Shown: positions 25,831 through 38,480 of the stretch, in pieces
Position numbering within the stretch: the stretch's first letter is position 1
Layout: each line of letters begins with the position of its first letter
DNA from: Sinonovacula constricta
Lineage: Eukaryota > Mollusca > Bivalvia > Cardiida > Solecurtidae
Direction of reading: 5' to 3'
Assembly (NCBI GenBank): GCA_007844125.1
Contig: CM017567.1
Coordinates: forward strand, 483,504-547,503
Length of the DNA: 64,000 nucleotides
Position numbers and translations under genes: made by a program
The notes under the pieces: model-generated
The model's input: only the letters and a program-made list of their open reading frames with translations
What the model was told of the DNA's origin: nothing
Database searches by the model: none

Positions 25831-28122
25831 TCTTAATTATTAATTCGATGCTAGAGTTAATCAAGTAAAGCGTTCAGATCACACATTTAATCAAAAACAT
25901 AACATTGGTTAACAGACTATACAAACACGTGTACTGTGTTCATAATATCACTGGAGAGGGGGTGGATATGGCTGTACTTAAGTATAGTTACACTGAAGAT
26001 GGCTGTGGCAGAAGTCTCTATGTAGCTCTACAATCATTTGGTTTAAGGCATATTACATTTACGTTGGTACTCCACACTAAATTGCGGATTGTGGCTAAAT
26101 CGTTAGTACGATCCTCATAGTAAATGAAATGTTTGGCTAATCGAGGGCTACACACTTATGATAGATCTCAGGTATGCCTAAGTTCACAATCTTCTGATTA
26201 CCAAAGTCCAATTTTCACGCTTCTGGCACTTACAGTTTATTCGACAAGGTGCACACAAGTATCACACAAAAAGGAATAGCGCTGGTTCTACTCAAGCTAT
26301 GAGCACGGATGGCTGGCAGTTATTTTACTAGTGCCGCCACTAGTGCCCGTTTAGAATAAATTCTAAATAAATCCTAATCAAAAACATTACGGCGCCCCTG
26401 TAGTTTTTTAATTCAAATATAATGATTTTCATAACAATCCTAAGTGCCGAATAAGAACGTCAAAAAAGGAATTCAAATGATGATGATGATTATGATGATG
26501 ATTATGATGATGATGATGATGATACATCACAGCACGGGATATTGAAAGGCAGTGTAGTCTTAGTAAAACCATTATCACTCGTATACCATTATATCTTATT
26601 ACCTATTTTTATACGTTAGTGAGTTCATCCTATTGTTTCTGAAATTGCACTCTTTAAACTGTTTAAGTTTGTTCACTGTCCTTTCGATAACCGTAGTTAA
26701 AAAGATTTTGAAAAATATATGAACATACTTTCCAAAAATGCATGGGGTAGCTACATACCGTTTTATCAGAACGTTCCGACGTAAGATTTTCCTTACCCAA
26801 GCATTGCTATCATCTTTAACATAGATTATTGGACGTACAGGCATAATTGTGCATTACCTAAACTAATAAAATTCAATTCTCTTCAGCTAGAAGTTATTTT
26901 AATTCTTAGAAGTATGTTTAATGGATTTATAATGCAAAAAAAACAAAAAAACAAAACATGATTATATATAAATACTCATATTTAATATGATCAAATATCT
27001 GAATAATTACAGTGCGGGAAGTACAACTCTTATAGTTTTCCTAAAATCTGTGTCGTTTTTCAGGTTGACGCAACACGATAAGGGCCGTTATGATTAATTC
27101 ATTTAACGACATCATAAAGAACAATACACAGTGGTATATCAATATAACAATGTTATACCATTTTTTCAGTTACGCCGGCAACGATGTAAATATTTTCACA
27201 AGATAATATGCTTTTGAAGAAAATTAAAAACAAAATCACTGTGTTTATTCCCTTTACTTTATTTAAAGTCATGCTAAGTTTATAAGCTATAACTACACAC
27301 AAAGTTAAGTAAGCATTAGACAAATATATAAGCATACAAGTTAAACGAAACAGTGACAAAATAATGAGATGAGAAGACCACGAATGGAAAAGATGGACAG
27401 TGGATGTAAACATCAATCAAAATGAGAAATCCGACAGGTTTTTGCATCGACAATATAGTAAATATACTACTTGTCTTCTTTTGATTAGTTGAGATCAACA
27501 TGTACATGTATCATTTAAAGCAGTCCATTAAATAATATTGAGGGAATACATAGCATACTAAGGATATCATTTTCCATGATAGTATACAAACATAACGCAC
27601 AAAATGTAAATATGTTTAACTCCATAACGCATTAAGAGCCTATAAGGATGAATTATAAATAGACTTTCTGAGACGCACAATGAACGTGCTTATCTTCATG
27701 TAGTTGACGAAAGGGTTGGATTAAAGTAGTCTTGAAAGTAATCCTAGCCTGCAATCGACATATACTGCTATTATACTTATTTTTCATTTCCCACTAGGGT
27801 CTTTTTCCTTTAGTAAACGTTCAATCTAGACGAAGTTTAGTATATTCGATACTAACACACAAAGATACATTCAGAACTTTATCTTTTGTGGTTTTAAGCA
27901 ATGGTTGTAATGAGAAATTAAAACTATCGTGGCTGTTTATAATTTTTCCTTAACCTAACTCAAGTATTTTCGATAGAGCAGTGAAAGGGTATGGTTACCT
28001 TAACGTAATTCCTTCATTCCTTGCTGTTTTATATATTTTAACACCGCGCATATAAAATCATAAATTATCAATGTATCTATATGTGGAGGGCGGACAGTAT
28101 ATAATATAATCCAGCGGAAATT
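25831..28122. other. Gene-free stretch with ATG-rich repeat
   Basis: Apart from the imperfect (ATG)n tract near 26,476-26,523, I see no features. The ORFs at 26,599-26,844 and 27,153-27,507 (minus) have no recognisable domain. Confidence 0.5.
26476..26523. repeat. (ATG)n microsatellite
   Basis: Imperfect trinucleotide repeat of ATG with TTATG interruptions, about 48 bases. Confidence 0.9.
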
Positions 28123-28149
28123 ATGTTGAATACTTTGCGGCATTATATG

Positions 28150-28264
<115 letters not shown>

Positions 28265-29013
28265 CCTTTTTCCTTCTAGGCAACAAGAGATACTGCCAAC
28301 AATATTTATGCAAAAGTCTTGTTATCAGTACAATTTAAATATGTCCTTCGAAGAAAGAAACACCCTCAAAATAACAACAACAACAAAACAACATCCCAAT
28401 AACTTAACACCATATTTATAGTTTGTTGCAATAGATTTTGTTTTTATTGTAGATTAACCGTTCATTCGTAGTTGATATTTAAGACTGCAGGTACATGGCA
28501 TACACAATATACATTGCAAAATAAACCTAGATAGCCAAAAGCAACAATGATTATTTTTCCTACGTACTATAAAAAACAGTAAACGAATGTTGTAATATTA
28601 AAATACACGTAAGTTCTTTCTTTTACAAAAAAACAACAAAAAACATAGTATTACTTTCTTTTCTAGTCGGAAAAATGTGTAATTATCTTTAAAAAAAAAC
28701 CACCCTACCCAATAAACAACATTTTGTTGATATGGCGAATTGGCTTTAATGTCCAAACTATGTGCAAATGTTTTCAATATATGCAATATAGTATATATAA
28801 TACTTCTAGCTAACATACACGCTGGCATATGTTGAAACATTTTCTTTTCTTTTCAAAACACACATCCATGCATATTAAAGCACTAAAAAACCTTGATTCC
28901 ATAACAAATATTATAATAATTATATTGTTTCTAATACTGCTACTAGTACTACGTACGAAGCATGTAACTTATGTAAAATGAACAATAAAAAAGTGTGCGT
29001 TATGAAGTCGATT

Positions 29014-30276
29014 TTAAATGAGGAAAAAACGGACGTATTGTATTACAAGTTCGCCAACCCCGTTAAGCAAGAAACCATTTTGGGGATCACTAATAACGGA
29101 CAGTGCAAGACCGCCTGCTTCTATTAATCGGTCATTATCCGAGAGTTTTTTTAAGAATGTAAATTCTCTGGTATTTTTTTCATGCACGAAATTTTTAAAG
29201 GAAACACGACCAGTAAAAGTAGTTAGCTCTGTGTATTCCATAACAACAACAACGGTTTGTAACTTCACTTTCAAAGCCAAACATGGACCCTTGTTGTTAT
29301 TTAGCTGTTTAGTAACGCCACCTAACCTGATGTTTGTTGTATAAGGAATACATGTAAACCTATATGAAATAGTGTTTTTTGTAACTATGTAATCCGATTT
29401 AAAAGAATCAAGCAGAAACATGTATCTCAGATAGTACTCGTCTCTTTCTTCTTCCAGTGATACATTTTGTGAAATAAGCTGAGTTATCCTTTGTTGATAC
29501 TTATTAGATTTTAGTTTGCATATGCTTCCGCAAATCCTTGCTTGACTATCGTGATAATTTATTTTTTCCAGTTCGAACACATCTTTGCTTGCAAGCACTT
29601 GTGAACATGTTTTTTCTAAGGTGTTCAGACCCATTTGCTGACAGATCATCTGAAGGCTGATAAGAACGTCACATGGTGTTGTTGCCTCCGCGTTTAGTTT
29701 AATTATATTCTCACAATCTGAAATAAGTGTCTGCACTTGGTATGTGAATGCCAACTTAATCACTAAATGAATATTCTCTATTGTCACAGGTTTGCGAATG
29801 TGTGGATAAAGGCAGAGAAGAAATTCTAGCATAGAGCTGAAGGTCGTGTCTGGTATTTCCAATGTTGCTGGAAGACTTTTTTCGAAAAGTTCACTGAAGA
29901 CGGGAGATAAGAGACCTAATACTGCCTTTGATACGTACAGACTCCTGCCTTCTACAACCAGTTTCAAATCTTCTTTCCATGTTTGTTTACTAAATGGGTG
30001 TTCTTCCCCATGTTTTGGAGCGTCTACATGATCTATTTCATCTATATGTTCACTATTGGCGTCTTGTCCCTTTTCAAATTCATTATTTGCCAGTCCAGTA
30101 TCATCTGAGAACTGTGTAGTTTCTGTCCTTAAGCTCTGCTTGGTTTCCTTCTCTATATCTCCTCCTGCAGCTGGTAAGAGTTTGGAGTTCCCAGAGTCGA
30201 CATAACTCCCTGTGTCTTCATTTGACTCATGATTCAATGCAGGCAATGAGCTTCCGCTTTTTTCAGTCGTACCCAT
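29014..30276 (-). CDS. Intact intronless BTB-domain protein, 420 aa
   Basis: This is the only uninterrupted member of the BTB family in the window. Residues 1-93 are acidic and Ser/Thr-rich with no fold signal. Residues 94-200 form the BTB/POZ domain, with the usual landmarks WKEDLKLVVEG (100-110), SPVFSELF (124-131), IPDTT (141-145), FLLCLYPHI (152-160) and the helix VIKLAFTYQVQTLI (172-185). Residues 200-255 are helical in the place where many BTB proteins have a BACK-like segment. Residues 255-285 could form a short coiled coil. Residues 300-420 are beta-rich and end in NGVGELVIQYV, which could be a degenerate MATH-like domain, but I am not sure. BTB domains mediate dimerisation and often recruit Cullin-3 ligases; a substrate-adaptor role is inference. 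There are no introns. The first ATG at 30,276 gives the whole acidic N-terminus, which is also seen in pseudogene P5. Confidence 0.85.
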   Translation of the reverse strand: MGTTEKSGSSLPALNHESNEDTGSYVDSGNSKLLPAAGGDIEKETKQSLRTETTQFSDDTGLANNEFEKGQDANSEHIDEIDHVDAPKHGEEHPFSKQTWKEDLKLVVEGRSLYVSKAVLGLLSPVFSELFEKSLPATLEIPDTTFSSMLEFLLCLYPHIRKPVTIENIHLVIKLAFTYQVQTLISDCENIIKLNAEATTPCDVLISLQMICQQMGLNTLEKTCSQVLASKDVFELEKINYHDSQARICGSICKLKSNKYQQRITQLISQNVSLEEERDEYYLRYMFLLDSFKSDYIVTKNTISYRFTCIPYTTNIRLGGVTKQLNNNKGPCLALKVKLQTVVVVMEYTELTTFTGRVSFKNFVHEKNTREFTFLKKLSDNDRLIEAGGLALSVISDPQNGFLLNGVGELVIQYVRFFLI

Positions 30277-31026
30277 AGTTATTTTAATAATTCCACCTAT
30301 AGATTTTTTTCACTTTGTATTAAACAAAATTGTTTCCGAATACTGTGAACTGCAGTAATAAAGTCAATTGATTAAGTAGCTTTTAGAATCTTCGGTGAAG
30401 TTTATTTACAGATATCATAGATATCACTTTGAATAAATCACAGTTACACTTATTTAAAATTCTTAATATAACTTTCCTAGTGAGACATTTTTAACTATAT
30501 CTAGCTTGCCTACTTAGAAAACAGACTGAATGTCGAACCTCTTATCAGTTTGGGTTTTGATGTGTGGGTATAGATCGGACACGAAAAACTGGCATATCAG
30601 ATTGCCTGTTTATAGAGTGATCGAAATGACTCAACAATAAATAGATATACGGAGAAATGAACTATAATGCAATATAAAGAAGAGAGGATACGGTGGCATG
30701 ATGATAAGGTCACAATTTGAAAAAGCTTAGGCCTTAGACAGTCATATCCTGTGTGTTTGTTTGACTATATGACGGAACTTTTAATTCGGATTAATATATA
30801 CCGATATGTATGGTAGTATAAAACTTTATTGATGTGTCAATTAGAAGTGGCAATTATGGAAGCATTCTGACAGGGTTTCAATCAAACAGTTTAGAACCAA
30901 CATGTCCTTTATCAAAATCATCTAAAAGTATTGTCTGTCTTTGTTTTGTTATACTACCTTTTAAAAACGCTCAAAAAGTCAAGCATGAGTAAGGTATTTA
31001 GACCGATGTATTATCCTGTTGTTGTT
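30277..31026. other. Upstream flank of the intact BTB gene
   Basis: AT-rich, with no clear TATA or initiator arrangement that I would defend. It has no coding signal. Confidence 0.4.
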
Positions 31027-31027
31027 G

Positions 31028-31029
<2 letters not shown>

Positions 31030-31059
<30 letters not shown>
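31030..31059. repeat. (TG)n microsatellite
   Basis: About 30 bases of TG. The Cys-Val run in the ORF crossing it is an artefact. Confidence 0.95.
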
Positions 31060-31060
<1 letters not shown>

Positions 31061-31884
31061 CAAATAATAATCTAAATAATCAATACCTTAATACCCTACA
31101 GAGCAAAGGATATCTCTTTGCTTTTGTTTTTAATCTAGCATTTGCTTTGAGCAGACGCGAAATCCGATATGCTTTGTGTAATCGACTTAGAAAAATGTAT
31201 CGAATGTCACATTATTGTTTGCCTTGCGACGTAACACCGGGCTGTTTGCGCACGATTCTACAAACTTATTGTTTTGCAATACACTGTTCATGCAGGGTTA
31301 GGTTACATTGGTCATTAAGTTTATGACTTGAACAGTTGCCAAATTTATATTGTTCATATGTAACGCATAATATTCTTAATTGTATTATAGTCCTTGCCAG
31401 TTTATATATTTATATTTTATTCATTATCTTTTATTTAATGATTTAAAGTAATGTCATAATGATGAAAAGGGTCATGATGCTGCATGCCCAAGCAACCCAC
31501 GGGTCAATGTATTGTGTCAAAATCGTATGTCACTGTAATGCTGATTTTAAAAAAACGTAGCCTTGTCACGTTGATTAAGTACGCGAAGCGGCGGTTTTCT
31601 AGCATATATAAGATATGTTTATTACAATGCAAAGGGGGGTTCGTATCTTTGGTTTCAAATTGGTTAATTGGCTCTTTTTACGTTAACACGCTGAGATAGC
31701 AATTTAAACCGATAATCGTTCCGATCAAATAAATAAATTTAACCAGATTACAAGAAATCGATTACATGCTTGTAAACATTTTTAAACTCACAACCATCTC
31801 CATCTCGATTAAAAAAAATTAAGTCTTGTGTCGTTCGTCATGTTTAAATAAAAGTTTGCTTTTCGTATACGTTGTTTTTACAGC

Positions 31885-32260
31885 TAGAGCAGGTATGCAT
31901 CCCGCGAGTGGGTCGGGGATGCCCCCCACCAACCATGTAAAAAAGTAGACATGTGAAAACACGTACATGTAAGCTTAAAAATGCTACGCTTTTAAAGTAA
32001 ATTTTGTATTTTGGCTGCTTAGGTCGAAGTAAGGGTAACTTTATTTAATTATCAATTATTATAGTTATTTCCATGACGAAATATGTCAATGATACTGTTA
32101 ATGGTCCGTTATTATATTAAGTCATGTAAGCCACATATCGTACAAACACGATGTTTTATACCATCTTAAATTCATTGTACACTATCTATTTTTATCCTTA
32201 AATCATGTTAGGTCATGTTAAAATCTACAGTCTTCCTTCACTGCAGTAAAGTCAAATGAT
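31885..32260 (+). repeat. Dispersed repeat, copy a
   Basis: It shares a series of words in the same order with 32,370-32,760: 'gggatgc' near the start, 'acatgta', 'gcttttaaag', and 'atctacag' near the end. The two copies are diverged and about 490 bases apart. It has no coding capacity. Confidence 0.55.
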
Positions 32261-32369
32261 TGTGTACCGCGCGATTGTGGGGATTTCCCCATGTTACACC
32301 AACGCTATGTCAATAGCCGATTTACATTCAATTTACTACAGGGAAGTAAAGATCTGTCTGGGATGTTTT

Positions 32370-32765
32370 CTGAAATCAGGCATTGATCCAGGGTGGGGGA
32401 TGCGGATGCACCCCAACCCATAAACCAGGTATAAGAGTAGTGTTGTGCAAACACATACATGTAGGTTAAAATACTAAGCTTTTAAAGCAAATTTGTCTGT
32501 TGACAGCTTAAGTTGAATTTAGTGACCCTAACTGTGTATGTATATTCTGTATTTACTGCAATAAAGATTAAGGTATCTTGATTCATACAACCAAACGAAA
32601 CTTTCTGGATCCGCCCATGAACCCATGAGCAGAGGATACAAAACATGTTTATGGTAAAATATGAGTTACGTATGCAGTCTTTACATAAATACCAAATGTA
32701 TTTTAAAGTACATCAGCTGAGATCTACAGATTGCTTTCGTCAAAGGAGACATTGTTTGATTTTAA
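32370..32765 (+). repeat. Dispersed repeat, copy b
   Basis: Diverged direct copy of 31,885-32,260. It also contains 'ctttctggatccgcccatg', a phrase I associate with repeats in bivalve genomes (from memory, not checked). Confidence 0.5.
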
Positions 32766-33430
32766 AGTAAATACCTCCTCCAACAACTTCAGATTTAAAA
32801 ATACCATTCTGAATAGCCTTCATTTAACTTGTCACTGATGAATAACGATCCGAAAGAGGTACAATTAGTTTTTTAAGTTTTGAAATGTATTTTAAAAGGG
32901 GATAGTACATGAGGTGCGGTCTGCTTGTAGCGGCATTAAAGACAACTATCCTTATAGAGAATTTTTTTTGCCAGCTACCAATAATACGTCAATGTACTAA
33001 ACCATCTATCACAAGTACATACATTTATATACCTCAGCTAAACTTTTTTTTTGACTTAGCAAATTTGATAATGGAACTTTTCCACGAGAACTGTTCATTG
33101 TGTATAATCGATATGGTGACAAGCATGTCATTTATTTTTTTCCTTTTTTACCGTATGTTTTATTTAAACTGCTGGTTCTTTCTTTAATTTCTTTTAAAAC
33201 TGTTTTAATCTTTTTATCAAGACATTGTGAAAATGAAGTTACTTTAGAAGAAAGACGTAAAGATTATACCTTGTGAAATATTGCGTCCACACTTATCTTA
33301 ACAAAGCTAAATTCAATATTGTTTTGGCTGAACTTAAATTGTCTTTGAAGGTCAGACCTGTTTGTTTTACACATTTTTATCAAACTGCCATTCAATTTCT
33401 CCCATTATTCAACTAATGCATCATGATATC
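32766..33430. other. Gene-free stretch
   Basis: AT-rich. The plus-strand ORF at 32,909-33,187 has a random-looking translation rich in Phe and Leu from T runs. Confidence 0.45.
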
Positions 33431-33439
33431 TGAGGCGTT

Positions 33440-33525
33440 CATTTTATTATGTGTGATTCGAACCTGTCAGTTATTGTACGGCACTACAATACTTTACCTA
33501 CTGAGGTACCGGGTAGTTTTGACGC
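33440..33525 (-). mobile_element. tRNA-like SINE head remnant
   Basis: Read on the minus strand, 'tacctcagtaggtaaag' is A-box-like and 'aggttcgaatcac' is a near-consensus B box about 35 bases later. No tRNA cloverleaf closes, so this is a SINE head and not a tRNA gene. Confidence 0.5.
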
Positions 33526-33529
33526 AAGC

Positions 33530-35728
33530 TAAATGCAAATTTATTATATAATGCAGTTATGACAATGTTTACGTAATCAATACAATCTATCTCATTAGTT
33601 TAGTTGTATTCAACCGGCGCTCTGCAGTTTCCATTTCTTAAGTCGAGCCCAAAGTTGGTTCAAATATTATCGTGTGGGTCATTATTTCGTTATATATTTC
33701 TTTATTTAGAATTGTTTTGTACCGACAGCACTGCTTCATCAAAGCTTAAAATACGTCCAACTACACGTAACACAATGAATGAATATGTACACGCATACTT
33801 TGAATGAATGTAGAATTAAACGCTGCATGAAGAACTCGTTCTGCTGTATTTGACTTGACTTGATTAACTAATTTCCAAATATTTGAAATTTGGCACTAAA
33901 TCTACAAAGGAAATCACTGCCAGTGATTCCGTTTCAGGTTCAGCTGTTGTTTTTTGCAAACGATGTCACAAAATGATGTTAAAATTGTAACATTAGTAGA
34001 AGCAGAATGATGACAAGACAGTTGTATAGGATTTATTTTATAGCTAAAACTACATAAATTGTTGTTCAAACTTTTTTTATTTTGGTTACCAAATGACACA
34101 TTTCATACACACGGTCCTTGCGATATAAATATACATATAGTATATATGCCTTAAAACTTAACTTACACAAAGAAACATATTTTAATTACATCTTCACCTA
34201 ATACCGTATCCTTTCCAATCTAGGAATGGTTATATAATACGAAAATATGACAATATGTGTCACTCTTAAGTAAAATTAAATAAACAAAATCTGACACAAA
34301 ACAGATAGGAAAAGAGAAAAACTCGAGTTATGGACTTAGAACGACCAATCGGTCGACAAATTAACCGAATGTGTTGCTTTAAGCAATAAACAGAGCTATG
34401 AGGTCCTTGCACTTTCTTAAAATTTTGTTAATAACAACAACAAACGGATTGTTTGCGTTGAGTAATTCAAGCACACATTCAAATATTCAAACGTCATGCA
34501 AATAAAGCAATATCACCAAATTTGGCATAAATATTTTTTCAACCATATCATTTATACTTATTTTGAATATATTGTTTTAATAGAAATAGTATGCTACTGA
34601 AGAAATACCGTTAAGGAACTACACATTAATTTAATGACTAATGATTAGGTCGATTCACATCTAAATGTTGATATGTTTTCCTCAATATAAATAAATAAAT
34701 ATATCTTAATGTAAAAATATTAACATATTAACTTTTATGATAAATAATATTTTTTTAATTTTCACGCTTTGCTGAAAGCCTTCATGTTGTATGCATAAAA
34801 TGTATTTAGCTAAAGGGACATTATTCATGAATGTGTTTATCATGAAACACTCTCTCATAAAAGTTAAATGATATGTATGAATGGTGCGTTTTATCATATA
34901 GTCAGTATCATGTTATATAGACATATGACGTATTATTGGTACTAGATCCAGAGAAAATAGAAATACCATAGTATTATATACATTTAAAGAATTCTTTACA
35001 AAAACTACCATTAACCTTTTCATTATTATTTGTATAGGGCTCACAAAATGTAATGCTTGCAATAGCAATGGTTATCATGTTACCTGTAAATTTGTCAATT
35101 TCCACCGTACGTAAAGAAATTCTTTAAATTTTATCATTATGTGCAGGTTCCTCTATCATGTCGATTTTATTGTTCATACAGACATACTTGACTTGAACAC
35201 TTTTTAGGAAAGTCCAAAGGAACGTATTGATCTACCAATATGAGTAACGTACATTTGTTCCAACAGATACCAAGCTTTGTACTTGTTTCTTTCTTCCACC
35301 AAAATTGTGTTCATTGAAGCATTGCCATTAATTATGTGTTTGTATTTATCGCAGTTTAGACGGAAACAATTACACAACTATGAACTATGGATTAAACAAA
35401 AACGCCTTACTTAAAAAAATCATTCATGAGAAACACAGTCGCTTTGCTCTGCCGTGTAATTATGTTGAAAATGAACTTTTGAGTTATAGTAAAGGAACAT
35501 TTTAATCGATGAGAATATTCTTCTCTGTGTGGACTGGCCAAAGGCGCATACTATTGATCCTTTACGCTTTGTTTGTGACGATGAATTAAACGCTTACATA
35601 GTAAAGTGACATGTCTTAAATACTTTTTTAAAAATCAATCGATACATGCTTCAGGAAAATCACATTATTGATACATTTGGTATGGTAGAGGCTTTCGGAA
35701 AATCTGTAAATAGAAGTGAACAAAACTA
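33530..35728. other. Gene-free stretch
   Basis: AT-rich, up to the left breakpoint of duplication copy 2 at about 35,729. Nothing recognisable. Confidence 0.5.
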
Positions 35729-36120
35729 GATGAAAGTATTGTCACAGCTTTGCAAATGTTCGGATAAAGTCAGCAAAGAAATTCCGCCATAGAGCCGACC
35801 GTCGTGTCTGGTATTTTTAATGCGTTTGTCGGACCTTTGTCAAACATTCTACTAAGTAGAGGCGGACATAGAGCTAATAATAGTACTTGTGTGCCGTCTA
35901 CAATCAATGTAAAATAGTTAAATAGTCTCTCCACGTTTGCTTGCTGTTGAACCTCGTCTTTCCGATCCACAGTATCTACAGAATGTGAGTCTTTGGAAAG
36001 CTCTCTATCTGCTTTTTGTTCTGTGTCTAGTATTTCGCCTGGCACTTCAATTCCGACTACAAATCTATTACACACTGACACGGAATATTCCTTTTCACCC
36101 GCTCCAGAGTCAGAACTCAT
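35729..36120 (-). pseudogene. Truncated BTB-domain gene (P2)
   Basis: Paralogue of P1, with start at 36,120. The frame is open for 116 codons and includes LIVDGTQVLLLALCPPLLSR and IPDTTVGSMAEFLC, then meets a TGA. Reading through gives LYPNICKAVTI, and then the duplication breakpoint near 35,729 cuts the gene inside the BTB domain. It lacks the 7- and 11-base deletions of P1, so the two copies decayed independently after duplication. Confidence 0.85.
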
Positions 36121-37566
36121 AGCTAACCGCTCTGTCTAGCGTCAAACAAGTCAAAGTCCTTCTAATGCGACAGTAAATGTTACAACTAGTTAATTACAAC
36201 TTGCACAATCTAAATAAATATTGGAGCACTTTTTCCAACGTCATCTGCTTCCATTACCCGATATGACTTCAATTAAAATCCATTTAATCCTAAACAACTC
36301 ATGTAACATGATAAACAATCGAACTTTTGATACCATATACATACACAAATACATTGATGTGAATGCAGGCAGTCGTTAAGGTCAATGTCGACATTTTTGT
36401 ACTTAATTGATTTAGATGATTATTAAAATCTCAACTTAATTTGTTTTGCTTATTTAAACCAGATTTAAAGTAAGTTCTTCATCGGAAATGAACTGGACAA
36501 TATGGAGCAGTGTCTGATTGTCCATTAACTAAAGACGATTATGGGCAGTTTTGCTACGTCCACAGTACGAGATGAAACAATGTAATCTGTGAATAACCGT
36601 AAATTATCAATGAAAATCTCTATTCGCTTTTTTTTCTGCTGCATAGACCATAGATTCGTTAAGGAAATTCACATAAGCATAAGTGGAACACCTATAAATA
36701 ATCAGTTCATGTTTGTTGTAACAAGTAAAGTAATTGCAAACTGTGCCACGAGTGTTAAACGCGGAGTTGTCTGGCGTCATGTCGCATTGTCCTCATTCAC
36801 AACCCTCATATTGTATCCTATACTTGCTTTTCTCTTCTATTTTCATGCGATGCTTCCGGACTTAGCACCCTAGTGTGAAAATATTTTTCAAGACGTCGCC
36901 ATTTTTGAAACATATGAAGAAATTGCAAACTGCAGCACGAGTGTTTAACACCGAGCATTATTCTGCGATAATATCACGCAAAAACAAAATCTATTTCCAT
37001 TCTAACTTATTTACTTGACTTCTAAGTATTGAAAGGGACATAAATACGTCGATTTATTTTCCCGAGCTTTGATCGATTTACTTCCCTTGACGATGTGCAT
37101 TTATTTTGTGACATTATTTTCGGCTGGATTATCCAACAAATGACATAAAAAAGCACTACAATGTAAAACATGTTTATTTTACACAATAATTACTTATCAT
37201 AAATAAGTTTAAAAAATAATAGCACCGGAGTGACAACAAGTAATTAACGACTTTGAATGGGTCTAGATAAACTAGCGAACAATGTTAAGTACATATGTTT
37301 ATTTACGTAGGAACCAATCATCGTAGTTAACCAGTTATGGCCCGGACAATACCGTACTTAGACGATTCAGGCGGGATCTTAACGTACTAATACGGTTAAA
37401 ACAATTTAAGTTCGCTCCGACACGGCTTCACAATGTTTTAGTTCTAGCTGGTAAGGATCAGTACGGATTCTAATCTATTTTTAAACAAATTTAAAACAAG
37501 TACGCTCTAGAAACAACAACGAATGACCAAGAACACCTACAATTTAACCACCGATTTGTACGGATA
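35729..37566 (+). repeat. Segmental duplication copy 2, block I
   Basis: Counterpart of 7,493-9,364, in the same orientation. It contains the N-terminal half of BTB pseudogene P2. Differences include a small rearranged stretch near 36,885-36,930, where copy 1 has about 50 more bases. Confidence 0.9.
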
Positions 37567-37567
37567 A

Positions 37568-38480
37568 GACATGTTTAAAACATACGAATACCTGATATGT
37601 GTCAATGCCACAACAAAAGTAAACAAAAAGCAACAAAAACAACAACACACAAACATAAAACAACAACTACAACAACAAACACAATGATATATTATATTAG
37701 GCTTGTAGTGATTTCAAGTCAGTAATAACAAAACACACAGAAATTGACAAATACACATCTCACTAATGATTTCATATTACTTGTTCCGTGGCAATGTAAT
37801 TACATTTTTCAATAGGAACTACTAATTTAAAATGCATGTTGAAGATCAATGTTCCTTTTGTGTTCGTCATTAATGCCTACTATCTTGGAGATATTTCACT
37901 TTTTCAAACCATCCGTTTCTGTATTGCCATTGGGATATGTATACTAATTGTGTTGTTTTCTGCGTCTGCAAGTACATGTAAAATGGATCATCGTTAATAA
38001 TTGGGCCTAGTTGGCTCTGGTAAAGAATTAAAATTATTAGTACAAATGTCTGCCTCAAAAGTTCATTTCACTCTGAGTCATATAAATATAAGCTCATAGC
38101 CTAGATTCTTTGTGTAACATACTGTACTTAGCGGATAGCTTATTTCATTCAGTTGTACCTCTACTGATATCGATCGGTCAGAATTCGACAAGGTCTTATC
38201 ACAAAAGGGAATTCTAGCATTTGTCACATTTACAAAATTCTTAAATATCCTCCAACATTTGAATCCTTTACATCAGGTCCTAAGGAAATATTCAAGCTTT
38301 AAATGTATAGTGGACACTTGAATTCCAAAGATCTTTTCGGGCAGACATAGTTTGCTTGAATGACCTTCCATGTAAATCTGAAAAAAAATATGGCTTTACC
38401 GATTTGATTCTTAGACATATGTCTGTATTAAGGTCTATGGATTTGTATGATACCATATTTTTCAATTTTTTATTCATTAA
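37568..38480 (+). repeat. Segmental duplication copy 2, block II (left part)
   Basis: Counterpart of 13,368-14,295. It ends where the 860-bp element is inserted. Confidence 0.85.
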
